Shown: in pieces, positions 35,249 to 48,700 of the stretch
Position numbering within the stretch: position 1 is the first letter of the stretch
Layout of the letters: each line of letters starts with the position of its first letter
NCBI GenBank assembly: GCA_021397835.1
Contig: JAJFZO010000184.1
Coordinates: 1,054,001 to 1,118,000, forward strand
Origin: Moringa oleifera
Lineage: Eukaryota > Streptophyta > Magnoliopsida > Brassicales > Moringaceae
Length of the DNA stretch: 64,000 nucleotides
Direction of reading: 5' to 3'
Position numbers and translations under genes: made by a program
The notes under the pieces: generated by a model
Database searches by the model: none
Told to the model about the DNA's origin: nothing
The model's input: only the letters and a program-made list of their open reading frames with translations

Positions 35249-38200
35249 TCAGGTACTGGAACTTCTTACATTTATCTTGTTTTCTGCAGGACTTCTTAAC
35301 AGATCCCTATGTCCAGTTATTTTCGTTACTGGGTCTGCTTGAACAAGAACTGCAACTTCAGCATCACTTGCTAAAATGGGGGCCTGTGAGAACCGATGGA
35401 CTGTTTGATTTGAACTGCAGGTCCCAGGTGCTCTTGTTCCTGTAACCCATGGGTTGGATTTGAGTGATGCTGCAACATCAAAATCTCTTACGTTGGAGTC
35501 CATCTTATTGAATGTGAGATTTGCAATGGCTCTGTCAACTGTGTTGGTTTCTGATTCAATTGCTTTCTTTCTTCCAGACCTGAACATGAAACTAATGTTG
35601 TGTCAAAAGAGCTCAAATACCAGCAAAACAAAGGCTGAAACAACGACAAAGGGGTTCATGTTTTGTAACAAGGGTTTAATTGATGTCCAAGCAGGAGCTA
35701 TCTCCCTCTAGTGGTTTTCAATGCTTCAGTACAATGGATCCTGTTAAGAGTGCATAAAAAGTCTTAAATCTAGAATAAGATTCTCTGGTTTTCAATGTTC
35801 CATGTAGAACAACAAATTTCATGGAGCAGCTAAAGTAAAATAGTGCAAAAAGTAGTGAAAAAGAAAAATAAACCCAATATTTTATTTTTGATCATTGAAA
35901 AAGATATCTGTGATTTATTTACTGATATCAACATCAACATAATGTGAGAAAGGACTAAATTCCAAAACAGAAAAATCCAACAAACAGATATACTACCTCA
36001 TCTTCTCATCATTACTAGTCCACATAGAATCAGGATTTTCCACTGCAAGATTTCTGTTTGCACCATGTGATGCTATTTGTTGCTCTGAGTTCTTAGCAAG
36101 GCGGTAGAAGGCATCACGGAAGCATATTCGAGTTGTTTCAGTCAACTGTATAAATCAAAATAGAGAGAGTTTGTTAGTTACCACAGAGTTTTGTCCTGAG
36201 ATAAGAGCTCTTTTACTTGAGTTTCCAATCACTGACCTGAGCCATAACCATTTCAAAGTCACTAAGTACTGATTCTTCAAGAGATTGTTTCTCAGATAAA
36301 TGTACACTTGAGCTGTTCTCCTCAGGTAAGGCCACAAATTTGACCAGTGATGTCTTGAAAAACATACTATGATTAGTTAACCGTGAATGTCTAAGACCGA
36401 CAAAAAAACAATGTAAGCAGAACTGTAACTCCTGGTTAAATTACAAAGATATTTACTACAATCTTTAGTCCAATACTACTATCACCGGAAATATGCAAAG
36501 AAACCACAACAAGTATTAGACGAAAGATGATACAGGATGCTCCTTTAAATACTGATAACAATACTAATAACAAGGTTAGTGTTGTCATGGGGAAGTTAAT
36601 AGTCCAAGTGAATGGTTATATGCCTAAACCAAATAGGAACAGGGAGATATTTTTGGCTACTTGGCCACAGCAATTGTTGGAGGAAAAACTTCAAACAGGA
36701 ATTCAACTGATGTCTGAAAAAATATATAAAGGATCAATATCCTGTAAACTGTTTGGAAGGGAAGAGTAATGCAAACCAAAATTCTGAGATGAACAGAATC
36801 CAAGTATAGCTGTTTCTGACATGATGACAGGAAATAAAAAGGAAACATCTGTTATTCATCAACCCTTCAAAGATTATTAACACTTTACTGTAGACAATAA
36901 GCCCTTTATTTTGTTTTAAATACACAAAAGATCTGAACAAGAGTTGGATCACACCCCAAACTTTAAGCCAAAGTCCATGTTTTAATATAATCATCTCTTA
37001 ATTAGGACAAAAGTACAACAACAATTCATGAAATTCGATGATTTTGACATATTTGAAAAAAGAAAAAGAGGTGGAGGCTTCCCGTAGTACCAATGTAGAT
37101 ATTCATGCTCTTCATTACACACATTTTATGCAGGAAGAGGTTGAGATCTCAAGCAACTGAAATGCTTTGAAGTAATATACTTGTTTATGGCACGGATTCT
37201 CTAGAACAACAGACCACATCATAAACCAACCAACTCAGATTCCAACACAACAAACTAGCATTCAGCTGTAGATATCACAGCAAAAATGCTCCGATTTAGA
37301 TGGAAAATCTCACCTTTACAGGTGGATCATCTTCTTGCTCTGAGTTGCATGGAATAAACAGTGAAGCAGAAACTTTTTTGTTTTCCCAACCTACAAAAGG
37401 AGAAAATACATGAGTTTAAGATATTTTAAGCTTCCCATAATATGCTTGTTTCTTGGAATCCTTCTGTGAATCTAAAGCCATACACTTCAAGCGATCATTT
37501 GCTGTGTCATACCACATTGAGATTCAGAAGAAAAGCAAACTGGTTTGTGAAGTTCCCCATTCCAAGGTAGATCCTCGAGTAAGGAATTCCTGCAACAAGG
37601 AGGAACAAAAATGAATTCTAGAAATCAAGGAGACACTCTCATTTCCATGTTTTAAGGTCAAAAGTACTAATATGCGGTGCAGAGGACATCCCATGGATAG
37701 TGAATGACTTTTTGTATAACAACTTTGGTGCAAGTTTCATCTAAAAGAGATCAATTAAGAAAAGCAGTGCCCTCACAACTGATTCTTTAAGATCACTTAC
37801 CGAAGATATGTGGTTCATTTTATCATAGCAACTTGAAATGATAGCTGCACAGTTCTGTAATGGATCCACCCTGTATCGGTTCTTTCAGAATGTAATGCAC
37901 AAAACATTTGGAGCATTCAATATCCATGGGGTATCCGAGCATGCTCGTTATGACAACCTAAACAATTTAAGAAACTACATGATCTCCTACAGGCTTTAAA
38001 TCAAGTATCTTAATCCCAGAAGTTAAGCTTGTACAAGAATATGTCATCCATCTGTTCGATTCCTGTGAATTCATCAAGCTGGTAACCTGGTCGATCATCT
38101 AAAAGTAGTCCATGGTGAAGTGACTCCTCCAACAATCCTCCTCCACTCACACTCGAACCACTGCACTCATCTTTATTGTAGAGAGATGGTTCAGTCTCAA

Positions 38201-38399
38201 ATTCATCAAATAAACCTCTGAACTTGAGAGCCGTACTCAAATTGCCATCCGTTATGAAGCAACTATTAGGCGACCAATGACCTTCTTTAGCAGTAATATC
38301 CCATCTGGCCCAGCTCTTTGGTGATGGAAGCCTATCAGATAATTCTTCATCCTTGGGGACAACGAGATCATCAACACCGGTTCCAAAATTCCAATCCAT
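35249..38399 (-). CDS. LNK3-like: LNK3/LNK4-like clock coactivator (six coding exons, 371 aa)
   Basis: LNK proteins are nuclear coactivators without a DNA-binding domain; they act with REVEILLE MYB-like factors on evening-phased clock genes. Exons, all with GT-AG introns and kept phase: 38399-38035, 37589-37513, 37390-37314, 36353-36237, 36145-35997, 35579-35249. Family landmarks: N-terminal LPSPKSWARWDI (residues about 20-35), SGSSVSGGGLLEESLHHG (about 90-107), GIEQMDDIFL followed across intron 1 by NSLLEDLPW, VCFSSESQ, and the conserved block LSDFEMVMAQLTETTRICFR then DAFYRLAKNS. A C-terminal segment has ETNTVDRAIANLTFNKM. The frame is open throughout and joins exactly over five introns, so the gene looks intact. 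The start ATG lies ten bases after a leader-intron acceptor. The last exon could alternatively splice at AAT/GTAAGA (donor 35264) to a new end; the simple stop at 35249 is preferred. LNK1/LNK2 are less similar. Confidence 0.88.
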
Positions 38400-39290
38400 T
38401 ATGTTATACCTGGACAACAATACATATGGTGTAGCGAAGCACATTAGTATGGAAAAGTCAGGAAGGGATAACTTTACCTGAAGTTACTACTCTTTTTTAT
38501 ATCTTTCTATTCTTGGAAACTAAAAAGAGTACCAAATATTGTAGAAACCTCAATACCACTGAAGATTAAACCATCAGTTAGATCACTCCATCACTACAAC
38601 ACTCCAATTCAGAACAATCAACGTCAAGTAAACACAGAAGATCACTTCAAAATGAAAAAAAACCAAAATTTTATAAATTTAAAAAAAAAAAAAAAAAACC
38701 TTGGTAATGTTGAGACTGATTTACGGAGCTCAAAGCAAGTTCCTTTAATAACAAGTTGGCAGAACTGCTAAAACAACTCAAGGAAAGTTACTATGATGAC
38801 ATCCAAGGAGGAGGAGAAAAGGAAGTTCAACACTCAGATGCCAAGTTGAATTGAGCTCAGGTCCTTGTTTCCCCTTTGCCTACTTACATCACCACTCAAA
38901 TAAATAGTAGATGAAAAATAGAACACAAAAGCAAAACATACAGCTGAAACATATTAAGAAGATATGCAGCAACGGAATCATGAAGATCAACTCGAGTGCT
39001 CGAAATTTATTACACGGTCCCTCAAAAGAAATATCGGAATTTTATAAGAATCAAAGTTTTGAAGCAAGAATGAAATTTTGCACAGCCCAAATAAATACGA
39101 TTCAGATAAAATAAAACAAACAGGAAACAAAAATCAAAGAAAGGAAAAACTTACCTTCCAGCGTAATTGAGAAAATGAAGACGACCCAATTGCCAATTCA
39201 GTAAACAAAGCAATCCAGATGAAGAAAAAGTTGTAGAAATGATTGAAACCTTAAGGCGGGTTGCTCTATCCTGTGAAAAGAGGCGGCTAC
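38400..39290 (-). other. 5' untranslated region of the LNK gene with a 745-bp leader intron
   Basis: The leader exon ends at 39155 (CTGGAAG then GTAAGT). An acceptor TTGTTGTCCAG ends at 38410, ten bases before the start codon. A second possible leader donor (TAACTTCAG then GTAAAG) lies near 38475, so an internal leader exon may exist. The 15-codon in-frame extension upstream of the ATG (from 38444) crosses the acceptor and is not taken as coding. Confidence 0.6.
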
Positions 39291-39600
39291 GACTTTGCGG
39301 GCCTTTTACTGTTTGAGTGGTATATTTAGCTTTTAATATGAAAACTGGGTCAACCAGGCAACTTGCAAAAGGAGAGAAATGTGTACGTGTTTAGCTTTTG
39401 TAGCGAGAGAAGGGCCCCGCAGGAGTGAGTTTGTGGCTCAGAATTGGAGGCAACATTGGTGGCTGAGAGGCCTCCATCAAAAACTCGACTCTCAGTAGTC
39501 CACGTGTCAACGAGATCTCTAATTCGTGGCCAGGAGATATTCGGCTTTGGACATATCGGAAAGGTGGGGTGCAAATAATATATTAGCAGTCCAGTGAAAG
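39291..39600 (-). promoter_or_regulatory. Promoter of the LNK gene with G-box and evening-element-like site
   Basis: About 200 bases upstream of the probable start lies a full G-box, CCACGTGTC (core 39501-39506). At 39535-39541 the minus strand reads AATATCT, which is seven of nine bases of the evening element AAAATATCT. An A/T-rich TAAATATA (39321-39328, minus strand) may serve as TATA box. These sites fit clock and light control known for LNK genes, but the match to the evening element is partial. Confidence 0.45.
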
Positions 39601-39639
39601 AAATTATCAAACAAGCAGGAATAGGGAAGTACATGCTGA

Positions 39640-41136
39640 GTCATCACTCCTCGTGTCATTATATTTGATTATGGTCAGGAGGTTCTGGCTTTGGAAAATA
39701 TCAAAGGGATGTACTACCGGTTCAGTGAGAGAGTTATCTATGCTGACACGGTTCTCCACCAAAATCAGTGTAACGTCACAAGTGGCACCTTAAGAAGATA
39801 CCACATGTAAACCTTAACCTTTGTGGTATCTAACCTTCTCTTACAGTATACACTTAGCTGAATTACTATGTTATATGTTTTTTAAAATTACTTTATAATA
39901 AAAAAGAATTTTTGAATTAAGTTAAAACTAGAAAATTATCTCTATTTCACATTTTTATCAATTATTTTTTACTTTTTTGAATATTTTTTATTATTTTTAA
40001 ATTAAAAACTTAAACATAAAATTTGGCCAATTAATATAATCAACTTTAAGATAAAAGTTACGCAAAATCGTGCTTGTGTTATCAAATAAATTTTCGTGTT
40101 AATAAAATGATAAATCAAATTTCGATATATTAATTTAATTTAAATTAAATTTTAATTCAAATAGTTATAAAATTAAGAGTATTTTTATTATTAAAATATT
40201 TAAAAAATTAACTTAAATAAATTTTATTTTAAATTTTAAGTCCGTCTTTTAAATTTGAATAAATTTTTATTCATGAGCTACTTTTTATGAATTTTTAAAA
40301 TTTTGACAATGTAAAATTTTAAAAAATATATTTTTAATATTGAAAAATTTCTATTTTTTAAAAAAATTTAAATTAAACATTTTTTTATATTTATAAAAAA
40401 TTTTAAGTCAAAATTTATTATATAAGATTTTTAATTTAAATATTTTTATTTTTTATTTTTATAAAATTTAATTTAATTTAAATTGATAAATCAGTGATTT
40501 ATCACTTTTTGAAAATCATGCTTTATTTAATAACATGGACAAATATTAAAATTTTATATAATATTTATCTTAAAATTTAATTTAATGTTAAATGATATAA
40601 AGTTTTTTATCCAATTAATATTATATATGTATTTTTTAAAAATCTTTTTATACCTCAAATGATATACAAAAATTAAGTCATCAACTTTAAGTTGTTCTTT
40701 GAACTAATTAGACAATGTCTGAGATGCATTCTCAATGCTTACCTTGCATTTTGGTTTGACTAACTCAAAACATATTAATTGTTTTTAATTACTACATTTT
40801 TTTAAAAAAAAGTAAAGACAATAAAAAAAATAAAAAATATGATACTTCAAAGAGATTAGAAAAAAGGAAAAAATATTAACAAAAAAAAGAGCATAGTCAA
40901 AGTTTCAAGAAAGTGTTATGTGTGCATAAGTAGATAAACAAGAACAAAGGAAAAGAAAAGAAAAAAAAATCTATATATCTACCATTATTTTTTCCAACGT
41001 TTTAATCCAACAATTATTTAAAGTGACGATGATTTCTTTAGGTAGTTTTTATTTTAGCAATAATTATTAAAAAAAAAAGCTAATGCAATAATGGAGAATA
41101 TGAAGAAAATTTTTTGACATAGGCTTCGTATATATA
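39640..41136. other. AT-rich intergenic sequence
   Basis: Mostly A/T runs with TTTAAAATT-type words. No gene, repeat array or element end is seen until the CACTA terminus at 41137. Confidence 0.5.
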
Positions 41137-41590
41137 CACTACAACAAAATATGTCTTTAATGACAGTTAAAAAAAGTTAAAAATGACGATTGTAAAAGTG
41201 TCATCTATGTAAGTGATGAGAAAAATCCTTGCAAAATATATAAAGGTTGCTAAAACTGTCATCTAATGTACCTTTTAATGACGGTTGTTACGCTTCAAAT
41301 GTCGATTTATAACAATTGTCATCTAATACTATCCAACATTCGATAACAATTATAGTTAAAACTATCATCTAATGTTGGATTGCATAAAATGATAATTATA
41401 AACACAACCGTCATCTAATACCCATTATATTAAATAATAGTCGTGTTTAAAACTATCATCCAGTATCCCATTATATTATATGACGGTTGTGCACAAAACT
41501 GTCATCTAATATCTCATTACATTAGATGATGTTTGTAAATACAATCCACATTTGATACCCATTACTTTAGATGACGATTTTATTTGCAAT
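41137..41590. repeat. Subterminal repeats of CACTA-2, left
   Basis: GATGACGGTTGT-like and TGTCATCTAATRYCCATT-like motifs alternate about every 45-60 bases in both orientations next to the terminus. Confidence 0.7.
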
Positions 41591-42060
41591 TCTTATTTAA
41601 TATTTTCAGTAGGCATAAGAACCACTTTTGCTTTGCCTTAGACTAGAACAAAGCAAAGAAATTAGGTAGAATGGAGAAAGGAAAGGGACAAGGGCAGTCT
41701 TGCTTAGCGCAAAAGCTACTGGTTCAAGGGTCAATTTTTAAAAATTTTAGTTTTAATTGTTGTAAACCAATATTTATATTTTTAAAATATTTCAAAATAT
41801 GTTATGAATTCTAAATTTATAAATTGCAATTATTACAATTACAATCACACCATAATTGTCAATTTCACTTACAAAATCATATGAATAATCTTAAATTATA
41901 TATATATAATTGCACTTTAAAATATCATTTATACATCAAATTTGATCTTAAAATATTTCAATTTTCATATTAATAATAATTATAGTCCATATACATCAAG
42001 ATGCACCATCAAACCTCATTTCAACATATCAACATTACATTCAACACAAAACATTTTAAT

Positions 42061-42370
42061 TTGCATACCAATAATAAACTAATACATCAATGCTAAATTG
42101 ACCACAACACACTTCAATTTGCATACCAATAATACACTAATACATCAATGCTAAATTGACCATAACACACTTCAATTTGCATAACAATAATGCACTATTT
42201 CAATACATGCATATCAAACTTCACTCATTCAACATTATATAGTGCAAAAATAATAGACCAAATCACATTTAAATATACACCAATACCTTCACTTCTTTTT
42301 AGTGCAACTATAATATGCTAAATCACACTCCAATATGCACCAATACATTCACTTCCTAACTTTGTAGTGC
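42061..42370. repeat. 58-bp tandem repeat, three clear and about two diverged copies
   Basis: TTGCATACCAATAATAMACT starts copies at 42061, 42119 and (diverged) 42177, each 58 bases apart, with ATCAATGCTAAATTGACC inside. Weaker copies follow to about 42370 (ATATGCACCAATACATTCAC). Confidence 0.75.
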
Positions 42371-42599
42371 ATTAATGATACATTAAATAACGCTTCAATG
42401 CTCTGCCAATAATTAACATACCAAAATATTATCATTCAAGGTATTCATTCAATGACTCAAATTAATCCTAGCAAAATTTAATAACACAAATGTACAATAC
42501 GTTATCATATAAAAAATTTATCGAACAAGCAACTTTTACATAATGAGTACAAAAGTATGTTCAATATGTTCCAATCTATAAAAGAAAGTATTCTCAAAA

Positions 42600-45570
42600 T
42601 TCACCTTCTATTGTATCGCTCAAATAACACCATGTGAAGTCACAAAATTCTTTCCTCAATTGATTTATTTTTGTTTCAGTGTACATGGCTTTATCATTCA
42701 ACTGCATTTATAAAAAACATATAAATAAATTCACATGTTATTAATAATAAACACATTAACTAATTAAACAATTATTTTAATAACTTATTATTTTGTAAAA
42801 AGAGACGGTATCACTATGTCTTTTAATAATTTCCCTTATGTATGCCATAACATAATAACCACACTCAACATTAGATGATTGACAGACACTATACGAAAAA
42901 AAAATTAAAAATATCAATCTAACAAATAAAAGTAAAGAAAAAAAATAAAAAACACAAATTTCAATTGCATTATAATAATACTAAGCAATGAAACTTTTGA
43001 AATTTTTTTCTTGATAATCTTGACGCATGAATCGTTACATACATCTTAAAAGTACTGAAAGATAAATATTAATCATATATGATTATAAATTTTATATATA
43101 ACATTTAACTTTAGTAAATATTTACAAACTCATGTTGTGATAAGATTTTTCAAATCATCTCGATCAATGATCAAAATCGTATATTGGTACAAATCCAATT
43201 CCACAACGACTAACATCTAATGTATACTACATATTTATAACATAATTTCAATAATATAATTAAAGTTCAAATATATGTTTGCAATTAAAAATTTACTTTT
43301 ACTTGATATTATAGGGGAGCATTATGACTCCCTGGTCATGTGCTACTTGCCTTATCTTTATTGCAAGATGTCTTACTTTCTCTTCAATATTATTAATGCT
43401 CCGCACTGATACCATCATAGGATCAATAAATAACTATCTACTATTTAAGTCACATGTGACCATCTTATCCCTATAAAGCTTCTTGTAATACAAAATGAAA
43501 ATTAAGCCTTTTAAATTTTTTAAAAAATTAAAACATAGTAATAAAATATGATAGACATACACGATATAAGTTTGAACGATCGTGACCCTTAACTTCTTCA
43601 TATGGAAAAATTACATGATACCATATTTGCAAATATATATCATGCCTTGAGCATCAAATATTATTTCATCCAATGAAATGGTTATCGTCATATCTACATC
43701 CATCATATGACAGACGCAACGATAATATAACATAAGCGATCTGCATATGGATTTTATATCTTATTTTACATGCTTATGGCACCGATTTATATGATCCTTT
43801 CAAAAGATCAAATATGTTATCCATAACTATTAATTCATAAATTTCATGAAAAATGATATAGTTAATGAAAACAGATTACCTGATATCCAAGAACAATAAT
43901 CCATTGTGATGGCCAAGTGACATGTGTCTTAAAATACTTGAGATAAAGTAAAGATATTTGCCTTATCTACCGATCGAGGTAAGAGAGCATCGGGCTCCAC
44001 AGCTACTATGATTTGAACTTTTACATCATCGTCCATCATGTCATTCCTATGGATCATGTTATTCATAATAGGATCAATAAAAATAGACCCAAGAGCCATA
44101 ACATTGGTAACATTATCACCAATCATCAACTGACATGGTATACACTATAATGAAAAACAAAAAGCAATATTTAATGCATGGCAAACAAAAACAACAATAA
44201 GTGAAGTGAAGAACACATGACATACCTTCGAATTTATATGCTGAAATGATGATGTGGGTTGAAGATGATGCAAGATCTTCTTCACAAGATTATACTCTAG
44301 CGATGTTATTGCTAGTTTTAGTAGAATATTTAAAGTCATGGAAATGCAGTGCGCTCACATCATCCAATAGATGTCTATGACTATCTATCCAATTCAAAAT
44401 GTTCATCACTTTTTTTCTTAGTGGTCACATTATCACATGGGACTATTGGCACCTTTACTTTTAAGAAGTAATTGAGACTTCAGAACCAACAATTCTGACA
44501 TGACCAAAATGCTTTAGAGTACCAATGGTTGTTGTGAGTACATCTTTTACATGTGATGGTTTAAAAGTACCCTGTGTCTCTTATGCCATCAAATCATCTT
44601 GCATAAATATCCAATTAAAGTACAAACAAATGGTTACTTGAAATGTAAAAATCAATTAAAAAAAGTTTAAAAATTCAAAATATTTACGATTCTATCAGCA
44701 CATTCTCTAACTGTCTCATTAATATGCTTCCCTTTTGAATTAGCTCGTACTGCTTTTCATTATATGGCATGGTCAATATCTTCATCAATGTCTAAAGATT
44801 TGTTTTGCGATGTTAGATTTGAAATGAATCCATCTCATTATTAGTCTAAAGAAGTTTATTTCTCACACATAAGCACAAGTAAAATAAATATAACTAACCG
44901 GTTAAATCTCTAATCTCACGGAGCCCTTGCGTGATAATTGATGGTCATAAACATTCTTCTTTCTCCTTTCCACTTTTACTTTTCTTTTCTCCTATACCAA
45001 ACATCAATATTTAGTCTATAACGTAAATGTGCATAAGATTATGATATACTTATAAAACTAAAAATTCTATAGACAACCACGAGTTAACAAATTTGCTCTA
45101 AATATAAGGTTGTAAGCAACTCTTATATTCTTTTGATGGATCTCGATTCTCTTCTAGATCTTCTACAAATATCATAATATATTTTATGGTGAGGTTTATT
45201 TTGAAATTCCTTCATTTCAGTGCAGCAAAATGTAATACATATCTCTTTATGTCCTCGTCAATGTCAAATGTGCTTTAGAAGTACACAACATATTAAAGCA
45301 AATCAAACTTAATAATTTATATAATTAAATAAGAAAAAAATTCTAGTTTTACAAGTTATTTACAAAAATTTGATCCTATAGCTTATCCTTCAGCTCTTGA
45401 AGTACTTCATGCCAATTTGAGATGTTTATAGGTACTGCTTGACATATTAAAACACCAATGTAGCTAATCATCTGTGCACTATTTTTTCTAACCAGTTGCC
45501 TTTTTCTATTTATTTTTATGTGTATCTTCTCACCCTTGAATCTACTTTTTATGACTTTAGGCATATGGGT
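42600..45570 (-). pseudogene. TNPA-like (Transposase_24) gene remnant of CACTA-2
   Basis: The clearest piece is the minus-strand stretch 45564-45376, with IKINRKRQLVRKNSAQMISY followed by IGVLICQAVPINISNWHEV, the conserved N-terminal block of plant En/Spm TNPA-like proteins. Downstream exons are so decayed that only scattered open pieces remain (44129-43929, 44339-44145). The place, next to DUF4216, is the one expected for this gene. Confidence 0.55.
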
Positions 45571-45739
45571 GTACTTAGCTCTTCCTCGATCTCCTTATGA
45601 GCTTGAGCCTTGTGATGGATCCATATAATCTGCATGTAAGACATAAAAATTAAGGTTAGCAAAATATAAAATTATATATGAGGAAAAAAAATATCACGTG
45701 AACATAACTTAGTGTAAAAATAAATATATTTTATATATT

Positions 45740-48700
45740 AAATAAATTATAGCCATAATCTTTCACAATCTTCCCTTGTATATATTAATCCACCATCATT
45801 CTTTGGATCAAATACTTCAATTAGTGGAAAATGATTACTAACATATGTCTGATCTACACCAACCACACAGAAATCATCTTCTTCATAATCATTTCGTGGT
45901 GTTGTCAGTATAATTGACCATCTAGCATTAATTGGATCTTCAATATAAAACAATTGTCTTGCTTGCAATGCCAATGTAAAGGAATCATTTTTATGTCTAA
46001 TATGATTAAGGTCTACTAATAAAAAATCTAAGTCATCAACTTTAACATCACTACTATTCTCGACCTAGTCACATTTAAAAATTGGTACTCCAAATGTTGT
46101 ATAATCGAGTTCATATATCTCTTATATTACTTCATAAAAAGATAAATCTCCATAGACTAAACTTTTGTCTTTTGCACTTGAGATTTGCATGGCATTTACA
46201 ATCAAAGTCACCTCAGTGTTTTAAGTTGTCTTTTAAGTTGTCTCGAGCTTTTATATAAAATCGACAACCATCTATGATGTACTCAAGATATTTGATTACT
46301 GTAAATTGAAGACCATGAGCAATTCATCGTAAAGTAGACAAAAGTTTATGATTGAATAACGAAAGTTGATATTCCACCTATGCGTCACAATTTCTAAAAC
46401 TAAGTATACATAGATGGACATTAAGAAAAGATAAATAGTTATGTTCAAAAATTATCCCATCTTATCTTATTGCGTTGCCAAATTAGTGAATGTGCAATTA
46501 TGTTCATCATTTAACCACTTAGGTCTTCTCGACTTAATTGAATTAACCATTCTAAGTTGGTTCATATACTCGCTGCATTTTCAAATAAAGTTAATGGAAC
46601 TAAATGAAATTATGGTAATTAATGACATTAAATGTGAATAAAATTATCTTATATATGGTTGAACTTCGTTGATGTTCAATAGAACATATAAGTGAGCTTG
46701 TTGTAAAAACTTGTCGGCAACTTTCTCAATGTAACCACCATTTTATGGGAATCTCAATGGCATCCAAGTTGGATAAATGGTCAGCACAAAATTCTAATGC
46801 CTCTTCTACTATGTATGGTTCAACTACACACCCCTTTGGCTTATTATAATTTCGCACATATTTCTTTAACACTTTAATGTATCTTTCAATTGAATATATC
46901 CATCACAAGTACACAAGACTATAAAACTTTACTTCTCTAATTAGATGAACAATGAGATGAACCATAATATCAAAAAAACTTAAAGAAAAATACTCCTACA
47001 ACAAACATAATAAAGTAATTAATTCACTTTGCATACCATATAACTTTGCCACATCAACAACCTTTTAGCATAAAAGGTTAAAAAATATACAAAATCTTAT
47101 AAGTAAATATATGACATGTTTAGGTAACAATCCTTGTAAAGTGATAAGTAATAATTGTTGCATTAATGTATTACGATCATGAGACTTAAACCTATATAAC
47201 TTCAGATCTTTTAGGGATATAAGGTTTTGAATGTTTGAAGTGTATCCATCTGGCACTTTTATCTCACTTAATACCTTACAAAATTATCTCTTCTTCTTTT
47301 CTTTCTTTCTGATAAGGTAAAGCAAGCTAGTGGTAGAAATATATGATTGTTTTAGACTTGATAGTATCAATTAAGACTGCAAGACCATCTTTAAATTTGC
47401 CAGTAATATCAAGTTGTGTCTCAATGAGGCTATCACATACTTTTTTTTCTATGTGAATCACATCGAGCACCTGTCTTACATGAAATGATTTTCAATATGA
47501 CAATTCAAAGAATATCGATTTCTTTTTCCAACACAACATGACAATGTCCTCTTTATTTCACTTATTTCATTTTTTTTTAACTTGCCCCATGTCTTTTTGT
47601 ATTTCACAAACTTTCGCTAACACTTTATCACCAGTTAATGGAGGTAAGATAATTCTGAATTATTGTTTCCCATTGAATGCATTCTTTTGTCTTCTGTATG
47701 GATGATTTCGAGGTAAAAAACTTATATGTCTTACAAATGATATCTTCTTACTATGTGGTAAACAACACAAATGTATATTTTCACCATATATAAGACATGT
47801 ATAATACCCTTTCACTGTAAAATCGGATAAATTACCATATGCAAGAAAATCATTAATTGTCCACAATAACATTGCTTTCAAGTTGAATGACTCCTTATTT
47901 TATGCATCATAAACTTCAACATCAGTCCCTTACAATATTTTCAGATCTTTGATTAGTGGTGCCAAATAGACATCGATATTATTACTAGGTTGTTTAGGCC
48001 TCGATATCAATAGTGTAAGCATCATAAACTTTCTCTTCATTGTCAATTAATATGGTAAATTAAATGTCACCATAATTACTAGCCAACTACAGTAGCGACT
48101 ACTTAAAGAACTATATGGATTGATTCCATCGACCGAAATGATAAGCCTTATGTTTTGGGTTTAGTTGCAAATTTTGGCCACATTATATCTATTAACTTTC
48201 AAGACGGTGTATCAGATGGATGCTTTAATTGACCATCCATTTCACTTTGCCTTGAATGCCATCTGAGTTGTTCTAATGTTTCAAAGCATTTGAACATTCT
48301 CTTAACTCTTGATATCGATGGAAAATACCACAATATCTTTGCAGGCACCCCTTGCTTAATTTTTTTACTATTCTTCATCACTTTCCATCTAGAAATACCG
48401 CACACTAGACATTGAGTCTCATCCTAATACTTATCTCAATATAAAATGCAATCATTTGGACATGCATATATCCTTTCATAATCCATACCCAATGCCTTTA
48501 AGGTTTTCTTTGCCTCATATATGGAAAAAGGCATTTCATTATTCTCAAGCAATATTTTAGATACTAATTGTGGTAGTTTATTGAAGCTTTGATCAGACTA
48601 ATCGTACTTTACTTTCAAGTTGTAAAGTTTTACTAAAGCAGATAATTTGGTGAATTTCACTGCTTCAAGGTACAGAGGTCTCTTAGCATCTCCAAGTAAT

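Noticed and set aside
35089..35711. Plus-strand open frames over the LNK 3' exon
   Set aside because: They are antisense to the confirmed coding exon 35579-35249 and its flank.
38400..38444. Upstream in-frame extension of the LNK protein by 15 residues
   Set aside because: It crosses a splice acceptor (38410) and the family begins at the MDW-like start at 38399.
39350..39634. 94-codon open frame on the minus strand
   Set aside because: Lies in the LNK promoter, contains the G-box and the evening-element-like site, and resembles no protein I know.
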